A stretch of DNA of 57,308 bases from Bacilli bacterium (GTDB lineage Bacteria; Bacillota_I; Bacilli_A; ML615J-28; CAG-313): the NCBI GenBank assembly GCA_017937305.1, contig JAGBDV010000020.1, positions 1 to 57,308 on the forward strand, read 5' to 3'. Below are positions 33,348 through 40,862 of the stretch, one piece after another (the stretch's first letter is position 1; each line of letters opens with the position of its first letter). The notes under the pieces are model-generated. The model did not search any database, was not told the DNA's origin, and worked only from the letters and a program-made list of their open reading frames with translations. The translations under genes and the position numbers were made by a program.

Positions 33348-33423
33348 TGGCGTCCCAACAGGGAATCGAACCTTGATCTGTAGCTTAGGAGGCTACTGCT
33401 CTATCCTATTGAGCTATTGGGAC
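33348..33423 (-). tRNA. tRNA-Arg (anticodon CCT)
   Basis: On the minus strand the 76 bases fold into a full cloverleaf: acceptor stem GTCCCAA with TTGGGAC, anticodon stem GTAGC/GCTAC with loop CTCCTAA (anticodon CCT, reading AGG), T-arm containing GGTTCGATTCC, discriminator G and encoded CCA. All stems pair well. Confidence 0.95.
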
Positions 33424-33489
33424 GTATATCAGTGTATATTATCTTAAATTTGAAGTAAAAAGTAAAGAAATATGATAAAAAATAAAAAA

Positions 33490-33515
33490 AGAGTACTTTT
33501 AGTAAGTACTCTTTT
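33490..33515. terminator. Bidirectional terminator downstream of AlbA_2 gene
   Basis: AGAGTACTT (33490-33498) pairs with AAGTACTCT (33504-33512), with an A-run before and T-run after. It lies 130 bp beyond the stop of the minus-strand AlbA_2 gene. The rest of 33424-33644 shows nothing else I can name. Confidence 0.75.
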
Positions 33516-33644
33516 ATTAATCTAAGATGTCTTACTGCTACAATATCTATCTTTTTATATGGTGTATGTGACTATAAGTCTCTTGCAATTAAAATAGTGA
33601 TAAACTATAACTAATAAAACTTATAATCTATCACTAATTTAATG

Positions 33645-35036
33645 TTATTCATTTACTTTCCAGTATCCTGTTTTATTAGAACCAATTCGTTCAATATAAC
33701 CCAGTTTCTTAAGGGTTGATATAATATTATCAATAGATGTTTTACCTAATTCACATAAAGTCATAAGCTGTTGCTTAGTAACATTAGGATTGTTTCTTAT
33801 TTCTGCTAAAACTTTAATTTGTGAGTTATTTAAATTTTTATTACCCACCTTATTACCCACTTTATTACCCACTTTATTGCTTTCATTGATTCTACTAAAC
33901 GGAATTGTCACAGTTAAATTATTATCGTTTACCTCTATTGACTCTTTTCCATAAACACTGATAATTTTAGGAATTCCTCTTCCAGTTTTTTCGCTTATAT
34001 GTAGTTGTAAAAACAATTCTGAAAGCTTATCATTTATAGGAATTGAATGACCTTTATAAAATCCTTCTAATGTTTGAAGTGGAGAAAGCGTGCCTCTAGA
34101 TAAAATTTCTATTCTATCAGAATAAAAAGTAATCATTGGCTCATTTAAATTGATCCACTCATTATGAAGGAATGCATTAATAACAGCTTCTCTATAAACA
34201 TCAAAATTAAATAATGGAATCTCTTTTCTTTCCATAATTCTATCATTTTCATCTGTTTGAGGGATATTTAATATTTCACCATAATTTAACACTTCATATA
34301 AAGAATATAATAAACATTTATAACCAAATTCTTTTACAGAATATAACTTGCTTGCTTTTGTTCTTCCTTCAAATATTGCAACTCTTATTGGAACGTAAGA
34401 ATTATCTGAAAGAAGTTGAGCCATAATATTGTATTTTCCATCACTTGTTAAAAGATGTAAATTTGTTTTAAAATTTGTTTCATTTAACATTATTCCTTTT
34501 GTACTATAATAAGTAATTAATTGGTTGAAAGTTAGATTTTGATATTCAGATGCTATATTATTTATTGTAGGCAGTCCAAATGTTAATATTGAAAATAAAC
34601 GAGCTTCCCTTTCGGGGTATTTTTTTAAAGTTTCTTTGCTAGACCCAATTCTAATATATCTTATATCATTAAATGACGTAGGTACAATTTTTGCTGCAGG
34701 TATTATAAGTATGACTACTCTTTTATTATCTATAATCGTTTCTTCAAATTCAAAGGAAATACTTGGATTTAATTTTCTTGCAAGATAATGCATAATTGGT
34801 TCATTATTAATGGACTTATTGTAATCAATATTAGTGCCCATTATTTCGTGCGTTTTATCATTCACACCCCAAATTAAATATGCATATTTTCTACCAAGCA
34901 TTGCAGCACTATTCGATAAGGCAGAAATATATTCACCAACATGATCAACTAAAAAAATATTTTCTTTGAATTCAAACCATTCACGTTCATCTTCATATGA
35001 GCAACATTCATTTATAATATCTATGATTTTATTCAT
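33645..35036 (-). CDS. AlbA_2-domain, RecG-like/ATP-binding regulator
   Basis: This 463-residue protein has an N-terminal AlbA_2 (Schlafen-type, COG2865) domain: EREWFEFKENI (E-x-K-E), SALSNSAAMLGRKYAYLIWGV (S-A-x-A-N-x-x-G-G-x-x-x-x-G-V pattern), RYIRIGSS. The middle has REAVINAFLHNEW, the N-x-x-x-H-x-(D/E)-(W/Y) GHKL-like ATP-binding motif of the RecG-like C-terminal half, and LSELFLQLHISEKTGRGIPKI, the G-x-G-x-x-x-x lid. The C-terminus is a winged helix (about 405-463, ending KKLGYIERIGSNKTGYWKV). A linker holds three copies of V-G-N-K. Such proteins are usually transcription regulators. I start it at ATG 35036, since GTG 35048 lies within the AAAGGTGGG ribosome binding site. Confidence 0.8.
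   Translation of the reverse strand: MNKIIDIINECCSYEDEREWFEFKENIFLVDHVGEYISALSNSAAMLGRKYAYLIWGVNDKTHEIMGTNIDYNKSINNEPIMHYLARKLNPSISFEFEETIIDNKRVVILIIPAAKIVPTSFNDIRYIRIGSSKETLKKYPEREARLFSILTFGLPTINNIASEYQNLTFNQLITYYSTKGIMLNETNFKTNLHLLTSDGKYNIMAQLLSDNSYVPIRVAIFEGRTKASKLYSVKEFGYKCLLYSLYEVLNYGEILNIPQTDENDRIMERKEIPLFNFDVYREAVINAFLHNEWINLNEPMITFYSDRIEILSRGTLSPLQTLEGFYKGHSIPINDKLSELFLQLHISEKTGRGIPKIISVYGKESIEVNDNNLTVTIPFSRINESNKVGNKVGNKVGNKNLNNSQIKVLAEIRNNPNVTKQQLMTLCELGKTSIDNIISTLKKLGYIERIGSNKTGYWKVNE
33841..33876. repeat. Three 12-bp tandem repeats (V-G-N-K linker)
   Basis: Three near-identical copies of TTACCCACTTTA encode V-G-N-K on the minus strand, between the ATPase-like domain and the winged helix. 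Similar linkers occur in other AlbA_2 proteins. Copy number change would alter the linker in steps of four residues without frameshift. Confidence 0.85.
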
Positions 35037-35062
35037 TTTAATACCCACCTTTCTTTACTCAA

Positions 35063-35091
35063 ATTATATCATAATATGGGTAATAAATCAA
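35063..35091 (-). promoter_or_regulatory. Sigma-A promoter for AlbA_2 gene with flanking inverted motif
   Basis: On the minus strand: TTGATT (35086-35091), a 17-bp spacer, TATAAT (35063-35068). The spacer contains ATTACCCAT, and the leader near the start contains the inverse, GGTGGGTATT (about 35041-35050); together they form an imperfect inverted repeat around the -10. Confidence 0.72.
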
Positions 35092-35191
35092 TTGTTTTGT
35101 TTAATATTATTTTATGTATTAAAATGTTTTAAATACTCAAATTATTTAAAAAAACTAGCTAACTTTTATAAAGGTCAACTAGCATGATTAA

Positions 35192-35602
35192 TTACTTTTT
35201 ATTTTTAAACAAATATATGACTTCATATGCAATGTAGTTAAATATTAACATCATCAAAAATCCACCTAACAAAAACAATGAAAACCAAGATAAATCCATT
35301 AGAAAAGCTGAATTAATTCCGTTACAAACAATTAAAGTACTAATTGTTCTAATTGTAAAAATTATTAACGATGATATAGCACTATTAACTATAGATAAGA
35401 TTAAGTAATAGATCCTCATATTTTTAACATTAAAAATTAAATCTTTGTTTGCTTGTAAAATACAGTTAAGTATTATTATACCTAAAACAATAATTATTAT
35501 AAAATTAGGTTTTATATTTAATCCATTTAATACAGTAATCAAAGTCGAATGTAGTATAAAATAAATTAGCAATAATAAATTATTAGAAAGATACTTTTTC
35601 AT
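35192..35602 (-). CDS. Small four-helix membrane protein, unknown function
   Basis: This 136-residue protein is nearly all hydrophobic. Four transmembrane segments can be outlined: LLLLIYFILHSTLITVL (about 10-26), FIIIIVLGIIILNCIL (34-49), YYLILSIVNSAISSLIIFTI (65-85) and FSLFLLGGFLMMLIFNYIAYEVIYLF (106-132), with a Lys-rich end. No family is recognised. AAAGAGGAG precedes the ATG, and a good promoter lies upstream at 35626-35654. It is transcribed in the same direction as the AlbA_2 gene, 155 bp before it, with its own promoter. Confidence 0.6.
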   Translation of the reverse strand: MKKYLSNNLLLLIYFILHSTLITVLNGLNIKPNFIIIIVLGIIILNCILQANKDLIFNVKNMRIYYLILSIVNSAISSLIIFTIRTISTLIVCNGINSAFLMDLSWFSLFLLGGFLMMLIFNYIAYEVIYLFKNKK

Positions 35603-35625
35603 ATTAAATTCTCCTCTTTAAAATT

Positions 35626-35654
35626 ATTATATAATAAAATACTTATTCTTTCAA
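35626..35654 (-). promoter_or_regulatory. Sigma-A promoter for the small membrane protein gene
   Basis: On the minus strand: TTGAAA (35649-35654), a 17-bp spacer, TATAAT (35626-35631). The stretch 35655-35827 beyond it is AT-rich, with only small weak hairpins (one near 35801-35812). Confidence 0.75.
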
Positions 35655-35827
35655 CAAATTAAATCTAATATACTTTTATCCTTTTAGTAAAAGAAAAATA
35701 GTAGTTTATCTATAAAAATAAAAAAATTGCTCCAAATAAGGAACAAAATCTTTTAAATAGGTAAACCTAAAAGGTTTTAATCTCTATATTTGAACTACAA
35801 GTCAAATGACTTATAGACACAAGCTAA

Positions 35828-35904
35828 TGGCGTCCCAGAAGAGATTCGAACTCCCGACACACGGCTTAGAAGGCCGTTGCTCTATCCAACTGAGCTACTG
35901 GGAC
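35828..35904 (-). tRNA. tRNA-Arg (anticodon TCT)
   Basis: On the minus strand the 77 bases form a cloverleaf: acceptor GTCCCAG with CTGGGAC, D-arm AGCTCAGTTGGATAGAGC, anticodon stem ACGGC/GCCGT with loop CTTCTAA (anticodon TCT, reading AGA), T-arm containing GTTCGAATC, discriminator G and encoded CCA. Confidence 0.96.
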
Positions 35905-35924
35905 ATAATTTCTTTAGCATAGTT

Positions 35925-35953
35925 ATTATATCATATTTTTATATTTATGTAAA
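35925..35953 (-). promoter_or_regulatory. Sigma-A promoter for tRNA-Arg(TCT)
   Basis: On the minus strand: TTTACA (35948-35953), a 17-bp spacer with TGA before the -10, TATAAT (35925-35930), 21 bp before the tRNA 5' end. Confidence 0.78.
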
Positions 35954-36019
35954 GTAATTGACTATTTAAAATATTTAATCTATGTTATTATTTTTATAGA
36001 AAGTTTCAAAATTAAATGA

Positions 36020-36025
36020 TATAAT
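36020..36025 (+). promoter_or_regulatory. -10 element for zinc-ribbon membrane protein gene
   Basis: TGA-TATAAT lies 26 bp before ATG 36052. The -35 region (about 35997-36002) is a poor match. Confidence 0.45.
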
Positions 36026-36051
36026 AATAATGGTAAAAGAGAGTGGTTTAT

Positions 36052-36621
36052 ATGAAATGTTTTATTCATTTAAATAATGAAAGTGTTGCTTATTGCAATG
36101 TATGTAAAAGACCTATTTGTAAGGCATGCGCTAGTGTAGAAGAAGGAATCTGTCCTAGATGTTCTAATTTTACACATAAAACAATTTATGAATATAATAA
36201 AAAAATTTTATTGTTTTTAATTTTAATTTGCTTTTTTAGATTAACGGTATTTTATGATGTAGTTGTATTGACAATATCTGCTAAGTCTTTTTTACCTTAT
36301 ACTTCAACTGGAGTTTTACTATTAATAGCTCTTTTCATTCCTTTTATTATTAATATAATAAAGTATGGATTAAAAAATGCTATTAAATATCAGTGTTTTG
36401 GTAAAACTTCTGCAATTGAAATTGCTGATAATAAAAAATGGAAGTCGCCAATTACTTATATATTAGGTATATTAACTATAATAATTTGTGGTGTATTTTA
36501 TCTTATATTTACGCCAGTATTTATTGTTACAGATATTATTCATTTAATTAAGTCAGTTAAAGATTTCTTTTATCATAGAAAAAGAATCCTAACTGAAACT
36601 AAAATAAAAAATTTAAGATAG
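36052..36621 (+). CDS. B-box-like zinc-finger membrane protein
   Basis: This 189-residue protein starts MKCFIHLNNESVAYCNVCKRPICKAC, followed by EGICPRC, a set of Cys/His pairs (C-x2-H, C-x2-C, C-x2-C, C-x2-C) matching the B-box-type zinc finger common at the N-terminus of Firmicutes membrane proteins. Three hydrophobic stretches follow (about 49-80, 88-107, 138-165), and a basic tail. ATG 36052 with AGAGAGTGG upstream. Function is unknown; the zinc finger probably faces the cytosol. It is the first gene of a run with a guanylate-kinase homologue and a metallopeptidase homologue. Confidence 0.65.
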   Translation: MKCFIHLNNESVAYCNVCKRPICKACASVEEGICPRCSNFTHKTIYEYNKKILLFLILICFFRLTVFYDVVVLTISAKSFLPYTSTGVLLLIALFIPFIINIIKYGLKNAIKYQCFGKTSAIEIADNKKWKSPITYILGILTIIICGVFYLIFTPVFIVTDIIHLIKSVKDFFYHRKRILTETKIKNLR

Positions 36622-36630
36622 AGGTATATT

Positions 36631-37164
36631 ATGCTAATTTTAGTAGGGCCTAGTGCATCAGGGAAGACACAAATTGTAAAAATTTTAAGGGAAAAATATG
36701 GATTAAACAAAATGGTTACTTATACATCAAGAGCAATGCGCCCTGGTGAAAAAGAAGGTATTGATTATTTCTTTTTAACAAAAGAAGAATTTGAGAAAAG
36801 AATTAATGAAGGATTCTTTATTGAATATGTAGTTTATAATGGTAATTATTATGGTACTTCTCTTTCACAAGTATCAAACGATAAAGTTGTTATTTTAGAG
36901 CCTACTGGATTAAAGCATTATATTAATAAAATTAGGGACGAAGTGAAAGTTGCTTTCTTACGATGCTCTACAGAGATTGTTCGCATTAGAATGAAAGAAC
37001 GTGGTGATGATCCAGAAGTCATTAGAAAAAGACTTTTACTAGATGGAGAAGTATTTAATAAAGATATTATGAAATTAGCTGATTGGGTAATTGATACATC
37101 AGCATCTAATATTTATGATAATGCTAGTGAAATCTACTTATTATATAAGGATAATATTAAATAA
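36631..37164 (+). CDS. Guanylate kinase-family protein
   Basis: A 177-residue P-loop kinase with the guanylate kinase outline: Walker A LILVGPSASGKTQIVK (about 2-17), then the GMP-binding segment VTYTSRAMRPGEKEGIDYFFLTKEEFE with the T-(T/S)-R-x-x-R-x-G-E-x-x-G-x-D-Y-x-F pattern, and GFFIEYVVYNGNYYGTS. The C-terminal LID with RMKERGDDPEVIRKRL is present. It is slightly shorter than Gmk (about 205), lacking part of the N- and C-terminal ends. It could be the cell's GMP kinase or a paralogue; a full-length gmk elsewhere would decide. It overlaps the next gene by one base. Confidence 0.75.
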   Translation: MLILVGPSASGKTQIVKILREKYGLNKMVTYTSRAMRPGEKEGIDYFFLTKEEFEKRINEGFFIEYVVYNGNYYGTSLSQVSNDKVVILEPTGLKHYINKIRDEVKVAFLRCSTEIVRIRMKERGDDPEVIRKRLLLDGEVFNKDIMKLADWVIDTSASNIYDNASEIYLLYKDNIK

Positions 37165-37859
37165 TGAGCTATACTATTAACATCTTAGATAGTTATAATA
37201 TTCCTTATATTATTATAAAAAAAACATATAAAAGAGTAACTGTCAAATATAACTCTAATGCTGTATTGGAAATTAGACAACCAATTAATTTTCCTGATGT
37301 AAAAATGATTGAATTTATTGAAAAGCATATTGATTGGATTTTAATTCATAAACCAAATCGTCCAATTCCTCATGAAAAATATAAAAATGGCGATACATAT
37401 TTATTTTTAGGAAAAGAGTATAAACTTGTAATTAATTATTCTAATTATGAAGATGTTTTGCTATATGAAAATGAAATAGTTGTGCATTCTGCAAGTGACT
37501 TGCATGTTGGAAAATTATTGGAAAAGTTTAGATTTGAACAAGCTGAAATAGTTTTTAATGAAATTTTATATCGTAGTTTTATTGTGATGCAGGAACATTT
37601 GTCTAAATATCCAACTTTAATAATTAAATATGCAAAATCAAGATGGGGTTGTTGCTATATCAATGAAAATAAAATAATGTTGAATATTTCATTAATTCAT
37701 ATTCCTCTTTCATTAATAGAGTATGTTGTTTTTCATGAGTTAGTGCATTTTGTTCATCCTAATCATTCAAAAGATTTTCATGAATTATTGAAAAAGTATG
37801 TTTTTGATGAAAAACAAAAAAGAAATCGTTTAAAAGATTATTGTATAACTTATAAGTAA
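37164..37859 (+). CDS. YgjP-like (DUF45) zinc metallopeptidase
   Basis: This 231-residue protein belongs to the M48-like YgjP/WLM family. It has an N-terminal beta domain (RVTVKYNSNAVLEIRQPIN), the strand KSRWGCCYINENKIMLNISLI (x-x-R-W-G-S-C motif) and the zinc site VVFHELVHFVHPNHSKDFHELL, where H-E-x-x-H and the third His before S-x-x-F are all kept. Members are predicted metal-dependent proteases; substrates are not known. The TAATG junction with the kinase gene overlaps by one base, suggesting translational coupling. Confidence 0.82.
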   Translation: MSYTINILDSYNIPYIIIKKTYKRVTVKYNSNAVLEIRQPINFPDVKMIEFIEKHIDWILIHKPNRPIPHEKYKNGDTYLFLGKEYKLVINYSNYEDVLLYENEIVVHSASDLHVGKLLEKFRFEQAEIVFNEILYRSFIVMQEHLSKYPTLIIKYAKSRWGCCYINENKIMLNISLIHIPLSLIEYVVFHELVHFVHPNHSKDFHELLKKYVFDEKQKRNRLKDYCITYK

Positions 37860-37887
37860 CAAGAGTATTATCTTGTTACTTTTTGCT
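37854..37887 (+). terminator. Rho-independent terminator after YgjP-like gene
   Basis: AAGTAACAAGA (37854-37864) pairs exactly with TCTTGTTACTT (37871-37881), then a T-rich tail. The stem includes the stop codon. Confidence 0.85.
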
Positions 37888-38038
37888 TTTTTAATAGTTT
37901 TTATGAAGATAATCTTTATTTTTTTAATAAATACTCATTAGTGTCGATTTTTGGGGAAAACTTTTCAACTATATGTCTTTATTTATTTGCAAAAATGTGG
38001 TAAATTGTATGTGCGATAAAATTTTAGGGGGGATATGT

Positions 38039-39289
38039 ATGAAAAAGAATGATCATTTTTTAAATCCTGTTAGTAATACAAATGCTAATGGGTTCAAGTA
38101 TGGAACTTTTTTAAAAAGAAAAAGACTTGAGGCAAAAAAAACATTGGAAATTATTTCAGAGGGGGTGTGTGCTGCTAGTTATTTGAGTAGAATTGAAAAT
38201 AATTTAGTAGAAGTTGATGATGAATACTATGTTAAATTATTTGAAAAACTCAATATTAATTTTAATGAGTTGAAAGAAGTTAAAGAAAATGAAATATTTA
38301 GTGAACTACTTAAATGCTATTTATTAGAACATGATGAAGAAGCTGTTAAGGTAATTTCGAAAGCACTTAGAACTAATTATTATGTAGAAATAGAAATTGA
38401 ACTTATGGTACTATATGATAATATTAATCGCGGATTGTATAGTGAAGCTTTAAAACAAATTCTTGATATTAATGGTAAAGTTAATACACTTATAGATAAT
38501 GAACTTAATTTTTATATTTTTTTAACGGCGCTTTATGCATTTAAAACAAATCAAAGTATATTTGCTTATCGTCAAATTATTTTCTTATGTGAACAGACTT
38601 TTGATAATCCAATTTATAAATATGCGGTATATGATTTAGCCTTAGATGTTTTTGAATTTATTGGAGCAAAAGTACAATTCTTAAAATATTATAATATATT
38701 AAATAATGATAAATATAGTACTATTTATCCAAAGGCTGCTCTTAAGCATCAGGCTCAAAAATTATTAATTGAGTCATATTTATTAAAAGACGAAGAAGAT
38801 GAATTACTAGAAGAAATGATGGATGGTGCAAGTGGAAAATGTAAGGAAGAAATCATTTGGCAAATATTAAAGAAAGAATATAGAAAATCTAATTTTATTA
38901 AATGTTTAGAAATAACGTCTAAGTTAGATCCAACACCTAAACTCATTGCTTTTGAATCATTATTGACTCTAAGAATAAATGATGTTCAATATATTAAAAG
39001 GTTAGAAGAAAGAAGAAATTGTTTTACTATCAGAAATTATGATGAATCATTTGAATTAATGTATTTAATAACAATTCAAATTAAAAAGTATCATGAAATA
39101 AAAAATGCTTTTGAACTATTTAAGAAATTATTAAAACTTCAAAATGAGCAAACATATTGTAATTTTTTGTTTGATGAACAAATAATCATTTTTATGGAAT
39201 TAGCTCAAAGTTGTGGAAAATATAAAGAAGCTTTAAAAATTATAATGAATATAATGAAAGATAAATTAGTATTTCCTTATTTCTTGTAG
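38039..39289 (+). CDS. Rgg/PlcR-type HTH regulator with TPR-like domain
   Basis: This 416-residue protein has a Cro/CI-type HTH near residues 20-70: YGTFLKRKRLEAKKTLEIISEGVCAASYLSRIENNLVEVDDEYYVKLFEKL, where S-Y-L-S-R-I-E-N matches the recognition helix of Rgg/PlcR-like regulators. The remaining 340 residues are helical repeats of TPR type (for example YSEALKQILDINGKV and YKEALKIIMNIMKD). In Rgg, PlcR and similar proteins this domain binds small peptides; no short peptide gene is evident next to it. AGGGGGGAT at 38026-38034 fixes the ATG at 38039. It stands alone, with a terminator upstream and no cognate target visible. Confidence 0.72.
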   Translation: MKKNDHFLNPVSNTNANGFKYGTFLKRKRLEAKKTLEIISEGVCAASYLSRIENNLVEVDDEYYVKLFEKLNINFNELKEVKENEIFSELLKCYLLEHDEEAVKVISKALRTNYYVEIEIELMVLYDNINRGLYSEALKQILDINGKVNTLIDNELNFYIFLTALYAFKTNQSIFAYRQIIFLCEQTFDNPIYKYAVYDLALDVFEFIGAKVQFLKYYNILNNDKYSTIYPKAALKHQAQKLLIESYLLKDEEDELLEEMMDGASGKCKEEIIWQILKKEYRKSNFIKCLEITSKLDPTPKLIAFESLLTLRINDVQYIKRLEERRNCFTIRNYDESFELMYLITIQIKKYHEIKNAFELFKKLLKLQNEQTYCNFLFDEQIIIFMELAQSCGKYKEALKIIMNIMKDKLVFPYFL

Positions 39290-39321
39290 TTATTTTGCTT
39301 TTAATTTTTAATTAAATATAG

Positions 39322-39327
39322 TATAAT
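39322..39327 (+). promoter_or_regulatory. -10 element for the tRNA hydroxylation operon
   Basis: TATAAT lies 22 bp before the ATG at 39349, after an AT-rich stretch. The -35 hexamer is weak. Confidence 0.45.
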
Positions 39328-39348
39328 AGATATAACCTGAGGTGCATT

Positions 39349-39978
39349 ATGAATACTTATTTAGAACAATTTAATAACAAAAATGAAATTAGTCATGAAT
39401 TTTTTGAACAATTAAGAACTTATGCAGAAATAAACAATGTTCCAATTATTAAAAGAGATTCTTTAGTTTTAATTCAAGGACTACTGAATATCATTGATGC
39501 CAAAGAAATGCTTGAAATTGGTACTGCAATCGGATATTCTGCTCTTTCATTTGTTTCTGCAAAAAAGGATTTACATGTAGACACTATTGAAAGAAATGAA
39601 CTTATGTATCAAGAAGCAACTAAAAATGTTAAAATGTTAAATAAACAAGAACAAGTAAACATTATTTATGGTGATGCTTTAGAAGTGGATAATAATAGTT
39701 TAAAAAAATATGATGTCATTTTTATTGATGCTGCAAAAGCACAATATCAAAAGTTTTTTGATAAGTATGCACCACTACTTAAAGATAATGGTATTATTTT
39801 AACTGATAATATTATTTTTCATGGATGTGTTTCTGACCAAGAGAATTTAAGTAAAAATGTTCGCAGTATGGTAAAAAAAATAGATATGTATAATCATTAC
39901 CTAAATACACTTGAAGATTACACTACTTATTATATTGATAGTGGTGATGGCCTTGCTGTAACAATGAGGAAAAAATAA
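39349..39978 (+). CDS. trmR: tRNA 5-hydroxyuridine methyltransferase
   Basis: This 209-residue O-methyltransferase has the SAM-binding motif MLEIGTAIGYSALSF (E-I-G-T-A-x-G-Y-S), a VDTIERNELMYQEA acid loop, IIYGDALEV, and IFIDAAKAQYQKFF (D-A-A-K metal site), ending LTDNIIFHG, as in the YrrM/caffeoyl-CoA methyltransferase group. The gene order that follows (two U32 proteins, greA, mtnN) mirrors the Bacillus yrrM-yrrN-yrrO locus, in which YrrM (TrmR) methylates 5-hydroxyuridine at tRNA position 34. That context makes TrmR far more likely than another methyltransferase. Its stop overlaps the next start by one base. Confidence 0.86.
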   Translation: MNTYLEQFNNKNEISHEFFEQLRTYAEINNVPIIKRDSLVLIQGLLNIIDAKEMLEIGTAIGYSALSFVSAKKDLHVDTIERNELMYQEATKNVKMLNKQEQVNIIYGDALEVDNNSLKKYDVIFIDAAKAQYQKFFDKYAPLLKDNGIILTDNIIFHGCVSDQENLSKNVRSMVKKIDMYNHYLNTLEDYTTYYIDSGDGLAVTMRKK

Positions 39979-40862
39979 TGAAATTAATTGTTGAATTAAC
40001 AAATAAGAATTTAATTAAAAATTATAAAAATATTAATCATGTAAATTATTTAGTCATTGGATGTAATAATCTTTCTTTAAATGCATCTAGTTGTTTTAGC
40101 TTATCTGAAATTGATGAAATATATAATTTAGTTAAAGATACAAACTTAAGATTAATTCTAAATTGTGAAAGATTATTTAGTGATAATGATTTAGAGTATG
40201 TTAAAACATTATTTGATCTAGGTTTCTTTTATAAATTTGAATATATTATGTATTCTGACTTTGGACTTAAAAATTTACTTGAAACATTAGATAAGAGTTT
40301 AAAGTTTATTTTTAAAGCTTCGACGTATCTTACTAATAAGTATGATGTTAATTTATATAATAAATTAAATGATTTTGTTGTACTTTCAAGTGAAATATCT
40401 AGTAGTGAACTTATTGAACTTTCAAAAGGTGTAGATAAAAATGTAATAGTTGATGTTTTCGGCCAATCTGCTTGCTTTTATTCTAGAAGACCTTTAATTA
40501 GTAACTATTTTAAATATAGAGGTATTGATAAAGATTTATCGAATAATTATCATGTGATTGAAGAGTTAAGAAGTGACTTATTGCCGATTATTGAAAATGA
40601 AACAGGAACTTTAATTTTAGAGCCTAAGCACCATGTGATTGTTGAAGAATTTAAATTTTTAGAAAATATTGCGTATGGATTAATTTCTCTTCATAATTTG
40701 AGTATGAAAAAATGTTTATGTGTTGTTAAAACTTATAGTGATTTTATTGATGATTTAAATATTTCTAAAGTTTACGAAACGTTTAAAGATAATAATATTG
40801 ACGTTTATAAGGGTGCTTATAATATTAAATCTGTATTATTAAAAGGAGGATGTAATGAATAA
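39978..40862 (+). CDS. trhP1: U32-family tRNA hydroxylation protein 1 (YrrN-like)
   Basis: A 294-residue protein of the YrrN type, which is shorter and more diverged than its U32 partner. It keeps the TIM-barrel pattern of the family (LIVELTNKN, YLVIGCNNLS, DFVVLSSEISSSELIEL) and VDVFGQSACFYSRRPLISNYF, where the usual G-x-x-x-C-x-x-x-x-x-C cluster of U32 peptidases is reduced to one Cys. In Bacillus YrrN and YrrO together provide prephenate-dependent 5-hydroxyuridine formation at U34 of tRNA. Position between trmR and trhP2, with overlaps at both ends (1 and 8 bp), supports the assignment. Confidence 0.75.
   Translation: MKLIVELTNKNLIKNYKNINHVNYLVIGCNNLSLNASSCFSLSEIDEIYNLVKDTNLRLILNCERLFSDNDLEYVKTLFDLGFFYKFEYIMYSDFGLKNLLETLDKSLKFIFKASTYLTNKYDVNLYNKLNDFVVLSSEISSSELIELSKGVDKNVIVDVFGQSACFYSRRPLISNYFKYRGIDKDLSNNYHVIEELRSDLLPIIENETGTLILEPKHHVIVEEFKFLENIAYGLISLHNLSMKKCLCVVKTYSDFIDDLNISKVYETFKDNNIDVYKGAYNIKSVLLKGGCNE

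Noticed and set aside
33348..35904. Possible genomic island between two tRNA-Arg genes
   Set aside because: The 3' halves of the two tRNAs differ at several positions, so they are not attL/attR copies, and no integrase lies between them.
37941..37956. Spo0A box-like TGTCGATTTT upstream of the HTH gene
   Set aside because: It departs from TGTCGAA at the last position and AT-rich DNA gives such matches often; not supported by any other evidence.
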